Source: Lactuca virosa (taxonomy: Eukaryota > Streptophyta > Magnoliopsida > Asterales > Asteraceae). Taken from it: a DNA stretch of 64,000 nucleotides. The stretch spans positions 108,240,680 to 108,304,679 of the forward strand of contig CAKMRJ010003334.1 in assembly GCA_928212115.1 (NCBI GenBank). Direction: 5' to 3'. Position numbers and translations under genes: made by a program. Under the pieces are notes generated by a model. The model was not told the origin of the DNA. It searched no databases and saw only the letters and a list, made by a program, of their open reading frames with translations. Below, piece after piece: positions 1 through 11,357 of this stretch; the first letter of the stretch is position 1; each line of letters opens with the position of its first letter.

Positions 1-88
1 ACTTCTTGTGTTCATGTTCTTGATTTTACTTGATGATTCACTAAATCATTCTTAATTCCGCACATGCCATCATAATCAAACCTCTACA
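1..88 (+). repeat. 5' LTR, 3' end only
   Basis: Bases 1-88 match the last part of the LTR at 3734-4024 with about one difference. The LTR ends CCTCTACA, directly followed by the primer binding site. The rest lies left of the window. Confidence 0.9.
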
Positions 89-90
89 AT

Positions 91-102
91 TGGTATCAGA
101 GC
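91..102 (+). other. Primer binding site (tRNA-iMet type)
   Basis: TGGTATCAGAGC begins two bases after the LTR end. It is the standard complement to the 3' end of plant initiator tRNA-Met used by many Copia and Gypsy elements. Confidence 0.9.
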
Positions 103-345
103 GGGTGTTCTTGATTGGATCAAGAATTGATCCTTGATGGCTTTCTATATTTGGTGATTCTTCATTTTGAGTTTTTTTATCTTCATGATTTAGAGAGTTT
201 TTGGATTCTAAAAATCGAATTCATCTTTGATTCTACTCATAATTCGATTTTCTTCACTACAATTCAAGCGATTTTTACTTTCTATCTCTAGAAAACCCAT
301 TCAAAATCACTTTCTCTCTCTAGAAATCTTCAAGTTTTTGTGATC

Positions 346-1317
346 ATGGTGAATTTGTCATATAATTCTTGGATTGTGATCGTTGAAGATGTCAAATACA
401 AAGTCAATAAAGATCAATATTATGGGTTGGTGTTAAACAAGTTGATATATTGGGGAACTATGGTTTCTTATGGAGGATTGAAGGATTATCATGGAAGCTT
501 GATATTTCAACCACTTTGTGAGATCAAATGGTTGGCTGATATTACATGGTCCATATCAATACGTAGTAGTGATAAGAATGGAGAAGAAAAATATTTGTTC
601 AAAAAGAAATATGTGTCTCTTATTGAAGACCCAAATGATCTTCGTGCTCTTAAGTTTGTTGAAGTTCAAGACAATGGAGTTCAATGTGATGTTCTTGATG
701 TTCTTGAAGTTCATGATAAGAAGATTCAAGTTGATTCTGATGATGAGAAAGTTTTTTTCTCGATTGGAGTTCAAACCGATGCTATTTTGTGTTCTTGTGA
801 TTCGTTTGAAGGAATGATTCCTTATCGGAAGCCGGTGATCCAAGAAATTCACAAATATCAAACTCCAAAAGATTTGATTCAAACTCAAGAAGTTGTGGAA
901 AGTGGGTTTGTTCATGAAATCAAGTCTTCAAGATGCAAAAAGATGAGAAAGAAAAAGAAGAAGAAGATTAAACGGAAAAACAAGCGGGTTTATTCAAATG
1001 TTGTTGTAAAGCCGAAATCTATGAAGCAAATTTGGGTTCCAAAGCAACAATCTCCAAGTGTTGCATTGAATTTGAAGTCAAAACCTAAAAGTGTTGGTGG
1101 TTCTTTTGAAGATGTTCTTGGTTTGATGAAGAACACGAAGAACACAAAGAACGAGTTGTACATCTCACACAATGGGTGGTACAACGTTCAAATTGGAGAT
1201 TTTCTCATTCCAACAAAAGAACCAAGATCTTCTAAATTCGATTCGTTTGTTGAAAACGGAACTCGATTCGTTAAAAAGGTATCTCAAATTCTCAAATGGA
1301 TTCCAAAACGTCCATGA
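346..1317 (+). CDS. Uncharacterised basic protein of a non-autonomous retrotransposon
   Basis: This 323-residue ORF is the only long ORF in the element and lies about 245 bases after the primer binding site, where gag normally starts. ATG at 346 is the first in-frame ATG; the frame opens at a GTG two codons earlier. I do not recognise a domain. Residues about 1-95 look globular and tryptophan-rich. A strongly basic Lys/Arg run follows at about 205-220, then a segment with IWVPK, and the protein ends KWIPKRP. WVPK motifs also end the gag proteins of the two Sirevirus-like elements in this window, so a diverged gag or nucleic-acid-binding product is possible. There is no zinc knuckle. No internal stop interrupts it, unlike most ORFs here, which suggests recent selection or recent insertion. 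Confidence 0.55.
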   Translation: MVNLSYNSWIVIVEDVKYKVNKDQYYGLVLNKLIYWGTMVSYGGLKDYHGSLIFQPLCEIKWLADITWSISIRSSDKNGEEKYLFKKKYVSLIEDPNDLRALKFVEVQDNGVQCDVLDVLEVHDKKIQVDSDDEKVFFSIGVQTDAILCSCDSFEGMIPYRKPVIQEIHKYQTPKDLIQTQEVVESGFVHEIKSSRCKKMRKKKKKKIKRKNKRVYSNVVVKPKSMKQIWVPKQQSPSVALNLKSKPKSVGGSFEDVLGLMKNTKNTKNELYISHNGWYNVQIGDFLIPTKEPRSSKFDSFVENGTRFVKKVSQILKWIPKRP

Positions 1318-3507
1318 TTTCGATTCGTGCTTTACGTTTTTTATTTTTGATCGTTTTGACTCAATTGGATCGGATTCGTTTCATGCCCACTTGTAGATCC
1401 AATTTATTTTCTTTCATAGATCAAACCCAAATAAATAGCAAAATCATCTTCAAAAAATTCGAGTTCATCACTGTTCATCCAAATTTTTAACTGAGTCCAT
1501 ATATTCGAAATACACTGTTCATCTGATTTGGAAGCCCAACCCAAACAAGATTTCTTTAATGATTCATTGATCCATCTCTTTCAGCTCAAATAGATTTTTG
1601 TTACTGTTCATGAGCTCATACTCATTCGGATCTTTTATTCATTCCTTTTATTCTTCCGTATTCTATGTTTGAAGTCGATTGGTTCTCCAGATCAGTATCC
1701 AAATCGAGCCAAGCAAAATCAAATCATTTTTATTTTCCTTATTCTTGATCGATTTCACCATGTGAATCAATTTGGAATCAAATTTGGAGATGCTCATCTG
1801 AAATCGATAGTCAATATTCAAAGCTTGGTTCGTCTGTGACATTGAAATCGAAAGGTTAAGATTACAATCGATTTTAAAATGGTGATAGGTGTTTAGTTCA
1901 AATCGAATGAATCAAAAAGCTTTGGAGTCGATTTGGACTGTTGATTCAACTCGTTCTCATCTGATTTGAAAATTCAAAGCATATGAAACAAAATTCAAAA
2001 TTAGAACAAAGGTGATGATTTGATTTCGATTCAGAAATTTGACGAGGTGATTTAGTTTTCTTTCGATTCCTAGAAAACGTTAATAGAGTTTGATTCTAGA
2101 TTCGAAGATTTGGATATCGAATGTTTTTGACCTGTTGATGATTTGGAACGAAAGCTTGTGTTCATGGTCAACAAAACAATTTTGGGAATTGATTTTTTTA
2201 GCAAACTGGAATGTGTTTGATGTCGATGTATGTTAACCCAATTTCGAAAGATTGTGGGTGACTAGTCGATATGTAGAATTGATTTGGGAATGATCTTACT
2301 GTCGACTGATTTTGATAGTCGATTTTGGGAAGTGGCTATGTTTCGTCGATTGATAGCGAAGATAGGTTGATATGAGATTGATTTTGATACGTAAGCATAT
2401 CGAGTGGCTGAAGGTTTGGAATTCGTTTATTGGAGTCGATTAATTTTGATATCGACTGGAATGAAAGTCAAGGTTGATTCGTTAACTAATATTGATGTTT
2501 TGATTTGATGAACTGACGAAGTTTTGATTGAAGAATTAGTTGATGTACGAAGGGTTCCAGTGTGGTCGATGGATTTGGGGTTAGTGATAAAAGAATTGCA
2601 CGAAATCGGGTTTGATTTGAGGAAGAATAAACCTTGAATTGAGAACAAATGGTCGACAGGGCTTATGTACATGTCGAATGATTCTGACTTGGGAATTGAT
2701 ATTCGATGCTGGATTGATGGTGTATAAAAACGAAGAATCAAAGATTTTGATGTTTCGAAGACTTGAGAATTTGTTTTTGGAAGTCGTCGATTGTTTTGAG
2801 TTTGTAGCAAAGAACGAATTTTTGATTCAGTGAGGAATTGAATGATTAAGACTTGATTCAGAGGCTTCGAATGCCTTCGATTTTGTTAATCAGTGAAAAA
2901 AAAAATTCATTAATTTGATGCTCTGATTGAACGAAGGGGAGAGAGAAACGATTTCATACGAAGGGTGTTTTGAATTTTGTACGAAGGGAAGGAAAAAGAG
3001 CAGATGATTTCATACGAAGGGTTAAAATTTCGTATGTTTTGAATGAAAAAGCTCAAAGTTTCGTAAATGGCCCCTGAAGTTTCGACTGTTTGACAAAACT
3101 TAAAACCTTCGTACGAATTGGCCTAGTCTTCGTTAGTTTTGAAGAAAAATGAAGAATTTTCGAAAACATCCCCTGAAATTTCGACAGTTTGGCAACAAGT
3201 ACCCAACTTCGAAATTGGGCTAATTTTCTGAGAAATTGAAGAATGTTCATTTCTGGCCCCTGCAGTTTGTGCGAATTAACATTTTCTACCCAGTTTCGCA
3301 AATGGGGGAGAATTTCGCATATTAGGTTGGTTTTGGCGCAATGGGTCCCTGCAAGTTTCAGAAAGTGACAATTTTTACCCGGTTTTTGAAAAATCTTGCA
3401 ACTTTCACCCAAAAAGTCAAAAAATTTCATAAATCGGAAATTTTTTGTGGCTTTTTCGTGATTGTTTTTCCGTGCAAGATTGTTGGTGTTTCATCTTTGG
3501 CACACAT
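1318..3507 (+). other. Non-coding interior of the LARD-like element
   Basis: About 2.2 kb without a convincing ORF. It is rich in TCGATT/AATCGA words up to about 2900. From about 3040 it carries diverged repeats of a phrase like 'cccctgaaatttcgac...ttttacccagtttcg' (near 3070, 3170, 3255 and 3345). No protein similarity is recognised in any frame. Confidence 0.5.
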
Positions 3508-3733
3508 CAAGGGGGAGTTTTGTAAAGTTCATTCCTCAAGCGCTTCTCACTCTTAATGGGTTTTATAATCATTTTTTGATTATAAAAAAGGGGAGAATGA
3601 TGGGTATTCGAAGCGGATCCTTCATTTGCGGATTTGAAGACCGGTGTTTACTTTGAGGGGGAGTTTGGTCTTGATCACGTGTGCTTGTTGGAGATTGAAG
3701 CCGGACATCCAATCCTAACTTTGAGGGGGAGAA
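3508..3733 (+). other. Cluster of polypurine tracts before the 3' LTR
   Basis: Four G-rich purine tracts of the GGGGGAG type lie within 230 bases, near 3510, 3590, 3656 and 3723. The last abuts the LTR start TGTAAGGG and is the likely plus-strand primer. Multiplied PPTs are a known feature of Sirevirus elements. Confidence 0.7.
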
Positions 3734-4024
3734 TGTAAGGGTGCAAAGTCACTCTTGGATGTTATGAGGGCTTACTCCTTTGATTGTGCATAATGAGTTG
3801 TCTTTCCTTTATAAGGAAGTGAGTGACACTAATTTTATCTAATGAACATTTTGAGAGATTAGTTTAGAGAGAGAATTTGCAAAACCCAATTTTGTACTCT
3901 TTCTATGAAACTAATGAGAGCTTAAAAGAATTATTTACTTCTTGTGTTCATGTTCTTGATTTTACTTGATGATTCACTAAAGCATTCTTAATTCCGCACA
4001 TGCCATCATAATCAAACCTCTACA
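3734..4024 (+). repeat. 3' LTR of the LARD-like element (291 bp)
   Basis: Starts TGTAAGGG right after the PPT and ends CTCTACA, matching the 5' LTR remnant. A TATA-like TTTATAAG is at 3808-3815. The 5-bp flank to the right is GGAAG; the matching left flank is outside the window. Confidence 0.88.
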
Positions 4025-4029
4025 GGAAG

Positions 4030-4034
4030 GAGGA
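4030..4034 (+). repeat. Target site duplication GAGGA, left copy (element B)
   Basis: GAGGA directly before LTR start TGTAAT; the matching copy is 39681-39685 directly after the 3' LTR. Confidence 0.7.
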
Positions 4035-5819
4035 TGTAATACCTGCATTTCTCACTAGGCATTATTATAATATGTAACCGACATTAGTAAAAAATTGTAA
4101 TCATTTGATGAATAAATAAAAGAAAGTTTGTTTGAATCTATGTGATTTATGTGTTTATATTATGTGTATATAATATTAGGATAAAATAAATACAATTAGG
4201 ATGAATAGCCTTGATGAAAATCGAAGTAGTCGTAATGAGGATTCGGGGGATATAAGGAACGCTCAAATCGGACTTAGAACGAAGAAGTTGTGATGCGTCG
4301 AAGTTTCGCGTTTAACCCGATACGGCATCATGTATCGTAAATAGTGAATCGGAGATAGATCACTTATTGGACTAAGTAATCCAAAAAGTTATAGTATTAG
4401 TTAAAGAGAATTCGTGCATATAGAGAACGTCTAAATCTGACTCCGTGAGAAGAAGTTATGATTTTTCAAAGTTTTAGCACAGCAATGTGCAACACTGGTA
4501 TCAAAATTTAGAATCGTTGATTGTTAACCGAATTAATCTAAACGAGAATCGAAGATCTTTTTAATAGGAGTCTGTCGATTTAAAGACAATCGATAACGGA
4601 CGTCAGACGAGAGAGTTATGAATTTCTAACGGACTTTAACAGTATAAGCCTATTAAAAATATAACTTTAAAACTAAATCAAAATTAGCCGACGGAGTCTA
4701 AATGAAAGTTGCAAATCTGGTCAATAGCTAGACGTGGATATAAAACGCATAAAAAATGGAGCTTGTATGAAGAATATATGAATTTTTAAAGAAAATATAA
4801 CTTTTTGTGCGCAGTCGCGCGCATAGACAATAGGCGTGGCGGGCCTCTGACATACCATAAGAACTCGCCACATGTCACGATTTTAGTGGAGCCATGTCAT
4901 CACCCTACAACTTGTGTAGCACACCCAGACAAGGTATGCAGCGCGCACCTGATTTTTTTGCATATAAATAGCCTTTGAATATCATTCTTTCCTCCACACC
5001 TTCAGTTCCTTTTCTCTCAAAATTTCACTTCTAAATCTCGAAAATTCCCTTAGTATTTTAATTTTTAGAGAAGCGTTGAGGTCCTTAGGAACCTGACAAG
5101 TAAAAGCTTTCAGGTCGGAGTTCTGCTAGCACAATTTCTGGACTTCCATCTAGGAAATCTCAGTAAGTTAAATTACACTCAATTTTATTTTAGTGTAATT
5201 TATATTTATATTCATAGTAGCTATTATGAATCTATAATACGATTTATCAGTGATTCCAAGTCAATATATTGATTAATCTACTTACGGGGATGATGTCTAC
5301 GTTGGATTTAGTGAGGTGTTTAAAGTAGGATTTCCAAACAGTATACTTTGTATACCAAACGGACCCTATCTCTGATATGATGCTACCTGGTTGTTCCTTA
5401 CTTGATAGATCTTAATGTAGACATTGGGATTGTTGAGGAATCTAGACTATCCTTAGCTATAATAAATAATAAACTCAGACTTAATGATAATTGAACCTAG
5501 GTCATATCAAAGGAAAAGCCAAGTGTTGAAGCCAAGCGTTGTCCAACTTTCCAGTCATTCACTTTAACATGTGATTGTATAGATACTTTCATCTTACACA
5601 TAGATATAAAGTATCTAGAAGATTAAATGCTATGTGTGCCTATTATCTAAATTATTTGGTATTTATGAGGCCTTGACTTTTGATGAACCAGTCATCTAGC
5701 GGAGTATAGATGACGACCATGGACTATTCTAGACAGTCTAGTGGAACGCTAGCAGGCACGCAACCTGTAGGTGTTAATGAACTATTTGTTCATTCGAAGT
5801 ACTCTGTGCCCCCATGGTT
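4035..5819 (+). repeat. Element B 5' LTR, left part
   Basis: Positions 4035 to about 5411 align along their length with 37497 to about 38864. After that the two LTRs diverge completely until the shared tail (14021-14247 versus 39452-39680). The left part is broken at 5819 by the Tork-like Copia element. TATAAATA is at 4963-4970, preceded by GC-rich GCGCGC words. Confidence 0.8.
4963..4970 (+). promoter_or_regulatory. TATA box of element B 5' LTR
   Basis: GCATATAAATAGCC context, conserved at 38420-38427 in the 3' LTR. The upstream 170 bases contain GCGCGC-type words (about 4806-4822 and 4939-4948). Confidence 0.65.
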
Positions 5820-6592
5820 TGTTGGATAAGGTGTCTAAGTCCATAACTATATTTGGTATGTACTTTACCCGATTTAGCATAGTACATTTGGGTTGCATGG
5901 CATCGGAACAATTTGGATAGACTTTTGTGAGAAGAGGATATTTATGATTTATTAATATATTATAAGTTCTAATATATTAATATGAAATCATATTATTTAA
6001 TTAGTATTGATCAACAATTAATTTGGAATTAATTTTGTGATCAAAAGAGACTAATTAAATAAATGGGGATTGATTTGGTAAATCATTCATTCTTATATAG
6101 TGGGCTTTTGATCCATAGTTCTTCATGTTGGGCTTAACCCATGTGGTGACCCATGGATACTCCATGGAGGTTAAAACTCATGGATCATGAGGAATGTGGA
6201 AAGTCATGAGTTACATGGTGTAACCCTAATGTGCACACTATATAAAGAAGCCTCATACTAACAAAATCGGCACTTAAGATACACAAGTGAGGGCTAGCCG
6301 ATTTTGGTGCTATATAATATTCTCTCAAGTTATTCTAATTGTTGGTGATGTTGTGTGAAGCATTTGAGGCATCACATTTGGGGTGCTAGGCTTAGAAACT
6401 CTTAAGGAATCAAAACTACAACAAAGGTATGTCATTCTACTAGTTTTTATATTACATATACCCCATGATATGCTAGTTAGGATGGAACCTTGGAAAAAAT
6501 GAAAATTTTCATGTATAATAGAGAAAACATAGATCCAAGGTTTCTAGGGTTGCATGCACACCATAGGAGTGTTAGAATGCTCAAAACCATCA
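5820..6592 (+). repeat. 5' LTR of Tork-like Copia element (773 bp)
   Basis: TG...CA ends, closely matching 12931-13703. A TATA box (CTATATAAAG) is at 6238-6247. The LTR is followed by GTGGTATCAGAGC. Confidence 0.92.
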
Positions 6593-6593
6593 G

Positions 6594-6605
6594 TGGTATC
6601 AGAGC
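6594..6605 (+). other. Primer binding site of Tork-like element
   Basis: TGGTATCAGAGC, one base after the LTR end; complementary to initiator tRNA-Met. Confidence 0.9.
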
Positions 6606-6674
6606 CTAGGCTTGTTTTCAATTATACTTGATGCTACTTGCTAAAAAATCGATTTTCTGCTCACTGTTCAGTGT

Positions 6675-6758
6675 ACTCGCCGAGTCCATTGGGGGGACTC
6701 AACGAGTCCATGTTAAAATTCATCCAACTCGTCGAGTTGGTTCATGCACTCGACGAGT
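6675..6758 (+). repeat. Cluster of four ACTCGNCGAGT-type palindromes
   Basis: Sites at 6675-6685, 6697-6707 (ACTCAACGAGT), 6727-6737 and 6748-6758, all within 84 bases of the leader just after the PBS. The same motif recurs in Gypsy DNA at 46908-47013 and 60829-60950. Confidence 0.8.
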
Positions 6759-7262
6759 TGGAGGCCCAGAATGCAGAATTTCGAGTTTCAATGCTGGAAT
6801 TGGACTAGGATCATTACCCTAAACTGTTTTTAGATTGTTAAACCTGTTTTTGATGTGGTAATGATTGTGCTTATCCAATTTCAAAGATAATTGTCAAAGT
6901 TTCAAGTTTTATATTAAGTTCATATGATTCTTGAAAATTGTTGATATGGATTATGCATGCTTATGAGTTTTGTTAGATCATAGAAATTATTTGACAAGCT
7001 TGTTAGTTTAATTGTTGATCTAAATGCTTTTTAATGGAATACATAACTTGTCCTCAAGTTATGGAATTCCAAGAGTCTTTTCCATTAAAATCATTAAAAC
7101 TCATAAGTTATAGAAATGAAATGTTTTGAATAGTTTCAAAACTTGCCCTCAAGTTTTGGAATTTGTAGAGTCACTTTAGAAAACTTTAATTCCAAACCCT
7201 AGAATTTTAAAAGATTAAAATTCAACCCTTATATTATTGTATTATTAAATGTCTAATAATTA

Positions 7263-7317
<55 letters not shown>

Positions 7318-8095
7318 AAGATCAAGTCAGTCTTACCGTTAGTAGGCCTCATTCACGAAGCCGGTCTATAAGAGGGTATAAGGTTGTTGCCTATAAAATG
7401 TCAGCTTAATGGGTGTCCACTCTCACCCATCGCTTCCTTGACTGGTGGAGGGTCGTTAGTCGAACGGGTAGGACAAAGAATATAATTCTCATTAAAAGTA
7501 TAATGATAAATATAAAGTAACTAAACCTTTTATAAATTCCTAATCTTAGTTACTTTAGGAAAATGTGAAATTGATGCTAACCCATGAAATTACACTTTGC
7601 ACCTTGCCAAGTCGTTAGTGGAGCGTGTGTGGTTAACCGGCACACTAACATGGACTAGTAAGGGTGGCAAAGGGTAGCTTAAGGTTTATCATAGATCGGT
7701 GGAGCGTGTGTGGTTAACCGGCATATCGATTAGGTGATAAAATTAAGAGTACCAAGTTAATTTGCATGGTTATTCACACCTTGTTTGTGATCCTCGGTAT
7801 CCCAGTCACAAACTTGAAGGGCATAATCGAGATTTAAACATGCCATTGAATTGTTTAATGAATCTCAAAAGATCTAAGAGTTTCAATCCAAGTAAAACTT
7901 AATAATATGTTTCGTTTTTCATGGTGGAAATTGGTAAATCGTCATTTACCTACCTTCAAATATTTTGTAGTTTAGATTACGGCATCCCTCTTAAATATTA
8001 TAAAATATTGTGTTGGGTCCTAGCCTTAATATTTCATTTGGGTGTCTTATTAAGGACTATTTATCTAATCTAAACTTGTCTTTCTTTCTTTTCAG
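6759..8095 (+). other. Leader of Tork-like element
   Basis: No ORF of note. It contains a TA microsatellite (7261-7313) and a 25-base direct repeat with the core GTGTGTGGTTAACCGGCA near 7618-7642 and 7699-7723. Confidence 0.5.
7261..7313 (+). repeat. TA microsatellite
   Basis: A run of alternating T and A over about 50 bases in the element leader. Confidence 0.95.
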
Positions 8096-8965
8096 ATGTC
8101 TTCCAACAATGCTTCTGGCTCAAACCCTACCGGCTCCTTTTCTCTCATGAATCTTTGTGGGAGATCCATCTTTGATGGGACTAATTTCAATGATTGGATT
8201 AGGAACATAAGGATGGTCACTCGCTATGAAGACAATGAGTATGTCCTTGGTAAGGATCTAAAGGTTATTGATGAGTCTTCTGCTACTCCAGAGGAGATTG
8301 CTGAGTACACTACCCATGAGAAGGATGCCACTAAGGTATCTTGTATCATGTTGGCTACCATGACAGCAGAACTCCAGAAATCCTATGAAGATTTCTACCT
8401 TTATGAGATGCACTAGGACCTGATGGAAAGATACCATCAGAGTGCTCATCAGGAAAGGTATGAAATCATCACCTCCATGATAACAACAAAAATGAAGGAT
8501 GGAGAGTCTATCACGGGCCACCTATAGAAAATGAAAATATTCGTGGACCGTTTGCTACAGTTAAATGTGAACTTTGATGAGGAGTTGGCAATAGATATCC
8601 TTCTACACTCCTTACCCTCCTGTTATGATCAGTTCCGCATGACCTATCATATGAACAAGGAGGAGGTCACACTTAGCAAACTTCAAGGACTTTTGAGGAC
8701 TGCTGAAAGTAGTCTCACAGGTAAGAATGTTGTTACCACTCCTACCACCGCCCCTGTTCTGGCAATCGGGCAAGGTAAAGGGAAAAAAAGGAAGACCCCT
8801 TCGAAGGGTACCAAGGGAAAGTATCTTGATGGCTCCTATTCGAGTGGAACCAAAGGAGGTTCGGCCACTCCCTCTTCTATCCCGAAGGATGCATAATGCG
8901 CTACTGTCAGGAAAAAGGGCACTAGAAGCAAAGTTGCCCCAAGTACTTGCAGGATGTTAAGGATG
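8096..8965 (+). pseudogene. gag: gag of Tork-like Copia element
   Basis: Encodes the particle-forming Gag. The start ATG (8096) begins MSSNNASGS and is followed by a UBN2/DUF4219-type region. TAG at 8414 and TAG at 8525, each where the family has Gln, break the frame. Translation resumes from 8531 (KMKIFVDRLLQLN) through a Gly/Lys-rich tail. At about 8894 a stop and a one-base deletion disrupt the CCHC zinc knuckle, whose remains (C.YCQEKGH....C) can be read across two frames, with a third stop inside it. The gene is dead but the protein history is clear. Confidence 0.85.
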
Positions 8966-10085
8966 GGAAAGTAAAACCCACCCATGCAAGTATTTACACT
9001 GTATTGTCTAATAACTCACCACATACTAATTCTTGGGTCCTTGATACAGGGTGTGGAATTTACATTTGTTCTGATTTGCAGGACCTAAAAAGAAGTGATG
9101 ATGTGGAGCACATGAAGATAAACTTGATCATGGGGAATAGGAAAGCTTCACCTGTCACCAAGATTGGAGTTTATTCTTTATTGCTTAGTAGTGGGTTAAT
9201 ATTAGATTTGAATAAATGTTGTTACTCGTCTGAAATGGCAAGAAATATTATTTCCTTTCATGGTTTGTACAAAAAAGGATTTACTTTTTCATTTGATAAT
9301 AAATGTGGTGGTATTAATGCTTTTTATAATGGTGTTTTTATTTTAAAGCATTACCTTGTGATGGTGTATATGAAACTGTGTCGGTTGTAGACAACTTAGG
9401 AAATAATGTATTGCATATTGGTTCTTCCACTAGTTTGGATAAGGCATCCTTGTGGCATTTTCGTCTTGGACATGTCAACAAGAAGCGCATAGGCCAACTC
9501 CAAAAGGTTAGAGTCTTGGAGTCATTTGACTTAAAGTCAGATGATAGTTGCAAATCTTGTTTACTTGGAAAAATGACGAAGTCACCCTTCACTGGTACTT
9601 GTGCTAGGGGTGAAGGTTTGTTGGACCTCATACACACAAATGTGTGTGGACCCTTCAGAACCGCCACAAGGGATGCTAACCGCTTCTATGTGACTTTTAT
9701 TGATGATTACAATAGGTATGGCTATATCTACTTAATCAAGCATAAGTCTGAAACCTTTGAGAAATTCAAAGAGTTTAAATAGGAAGTGGAGAATAAGTTG
9801 GGCAGGAAGATAAATATGCTCCGATCCGATTGAGGTGGTGAGTATCTTAGTATCGAGTTCCTTGACTATCTTAAGGAATGTGGAATTGTTTCACAATTGA
9901 AACCTCCTAGGACACCACGGCTGAATGGTGTGGCTGAGAGGCGCAATCGAACCTTGTTGGACATGGTTCATTCCATGATGAGTCGAGCTTCGTTACCAAT
10001 CTCATTCTGAGGGTATGCCTTAAAGACTGCCGCCCATATCCTTAATCTAGTCCCTACCAAGAAGGTTGCCAAAACACCTCACGAG
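8947..10085 (+). pseudogene. pol: Protease and integrase region of Tork-like Copia pol
   Basis: The protease active site is visible as WVLDTGCG at about 9033. The frame then stops at 9388. The GAG-pre-integrase HHCC zinc domain reads LWHFRLGHVNKKRI...CKSC (about 9452-9570). The integrase core follows with its first acidic residue replaced (LIHTNVCGPF, where the family has D), then RSD*GGEY and a GVAERRNRTL block carrying the catalytic Glu. Stops at 9780 (TAG), about 9830 (TGA) and about 10006 (TGA) interrupt it. Pol in these elements is part of the Gag-Pol polyprotein. Confidence 0.85.
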
Positions 10086-11357
10086 ATGTGGACTGTGAAA
10101 GTTCCCACTTTAGACCACATCAAGATTTGGGGTTATGAGGCTTTCGTGAGGCGCGAGACTCACGACAAGCTTGAACCTCGAAGTGAGCGGTGTATTTTTA
10201 TTGGCTACCCACATAAATCTTTTGGTTATCTCTTCTACAGACCGAGTGACAATGTTGTCTTCGTGGCGAGGAGAGGAGTCTTTCGTGAGAGAGAATTCAT
10301 AAGCCACGGAAACAGTGGGAGGCAAATTGAACGTGAAGAAATTCGAGAGTCAAGCGGTGAAGGAACCTCAAACACTAGCAATCAACCTGAGGAGGAAACT
10401 CGTGTTGAGCCGATTGATGAGTCCGTACCTCTGAGGCGTTCCACAAGAGTTAGGAGCACACCTAATTTTTATTATGGTTTCCATATTACTACAGAAGGTG
10501 ATGCATTTATCAGTGATAGTACACTGATAAATTTGGATGAACCTAACAACTTCATGGCAGGCCCTGAGTCTTCCAAATGGAAGGAGGCTATGGACAGCGA
10601 GATTCAGTCCATGTATGACAGTCAAGTTTGGAACTTGGTTGATAATGTACCGGGTCGTAAGACAGTCGGGTGCAAATGGATCTTCAAGAAGAAGACCGAC
10701 ATGGATGGGAAAGTATACACTTATAAGGCGCGACTGGTTGCGAAGGGATTTACTCAAACTACGGGAGTTGACTATGATGAGACCTTCTCACCAGTAGCAA
10801 AGATTAAATCCATTAGGGTTATGCTAGCCATTGCTGCATTTCACGATTATGAAATATGGCAAATGGATTTCAAAACCGCTTTCCTTAATGGAAAGTTGGT
10901 TGAGGATGTTTACATCAGTCAGCCAGAGGGTTTTGTTGATACAAAGTACCCTAATAAAGTGTGTAAGCTTGACAAATCCATTTATGGATTGAAACAAGCA
11001 TCTCGCAGATGGAATCTTTGTTTCGATGAGAAAATCAAAGAGTTTGGCTTTTCGAGAAGCGAGGATGAGTCATGTGTATATGTCAAGGCTAATGGGAGCA
11101 TAGTTAGATTTTTGGTATTGTATATGGATGACATACTACTCATAGGAAATGAAATCCCAACCTTGCAGGAGGTTAAGTCCTGGATTGGGAAGTGTTTCGC
11201 TATGAAGGACCTTGGAGAAGCTGCCTATATCCTAGGGATAAGGATATTGAGAGACAGGAGTAAGAGACTAATTGGACTTAGTCAGAGTACCTACTTGGAT
11301 AAGGTGCTGAAAAGATTCAGCATGCAGGATTCCAAGAAAGGTGACTTACCGATCTAG
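10086..11357 (+). pseudogene. pol: Integrase C-terminus and reverse transcriptase of Tork-like Copia pol
   Basis: A 423-codon open stretch. The first ~60 residues are the integrase C-terminal part (ERCIFIGYPHKSFGYLFY). A linker with the LRRSTRVR motif, typical before Copia RT, follows. The RVT_2 domain then runs from about 10560 (WKEAMDSEIQSM) to the RT core YMDDILLIGN at about 11121. Most RT motifs are intact (TVGCKWIFKKK, QMDFKTAFLNG, YGLKQASRRWN). It ends at TAG 11355, where relatives read on. Confidence 0.9.

Larger units (their letters stand above)
1..4024 (+). mobile_element. Non-autonomous Copia-type LTR retrotransposon (LARD-like), 5' truncated by window edge
   Basis: The last ~88 bases of one LTR (1-88) recur at 3937-4024, which closes a 3' LTR. 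Between them are a tRNA-Met-type primer binding site, one basic ORF, about 2.4 kb without a long ORF, and a cluster of G-rich polypurine tracts. No protease, integrase, RT or RNase H sequence is visible, so the element would depend on enzymes supplied in trans. The polypurine cluster resembles that of Sirevirus-type Copia elements, but the lineage is inference. Confidence 0.85.
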
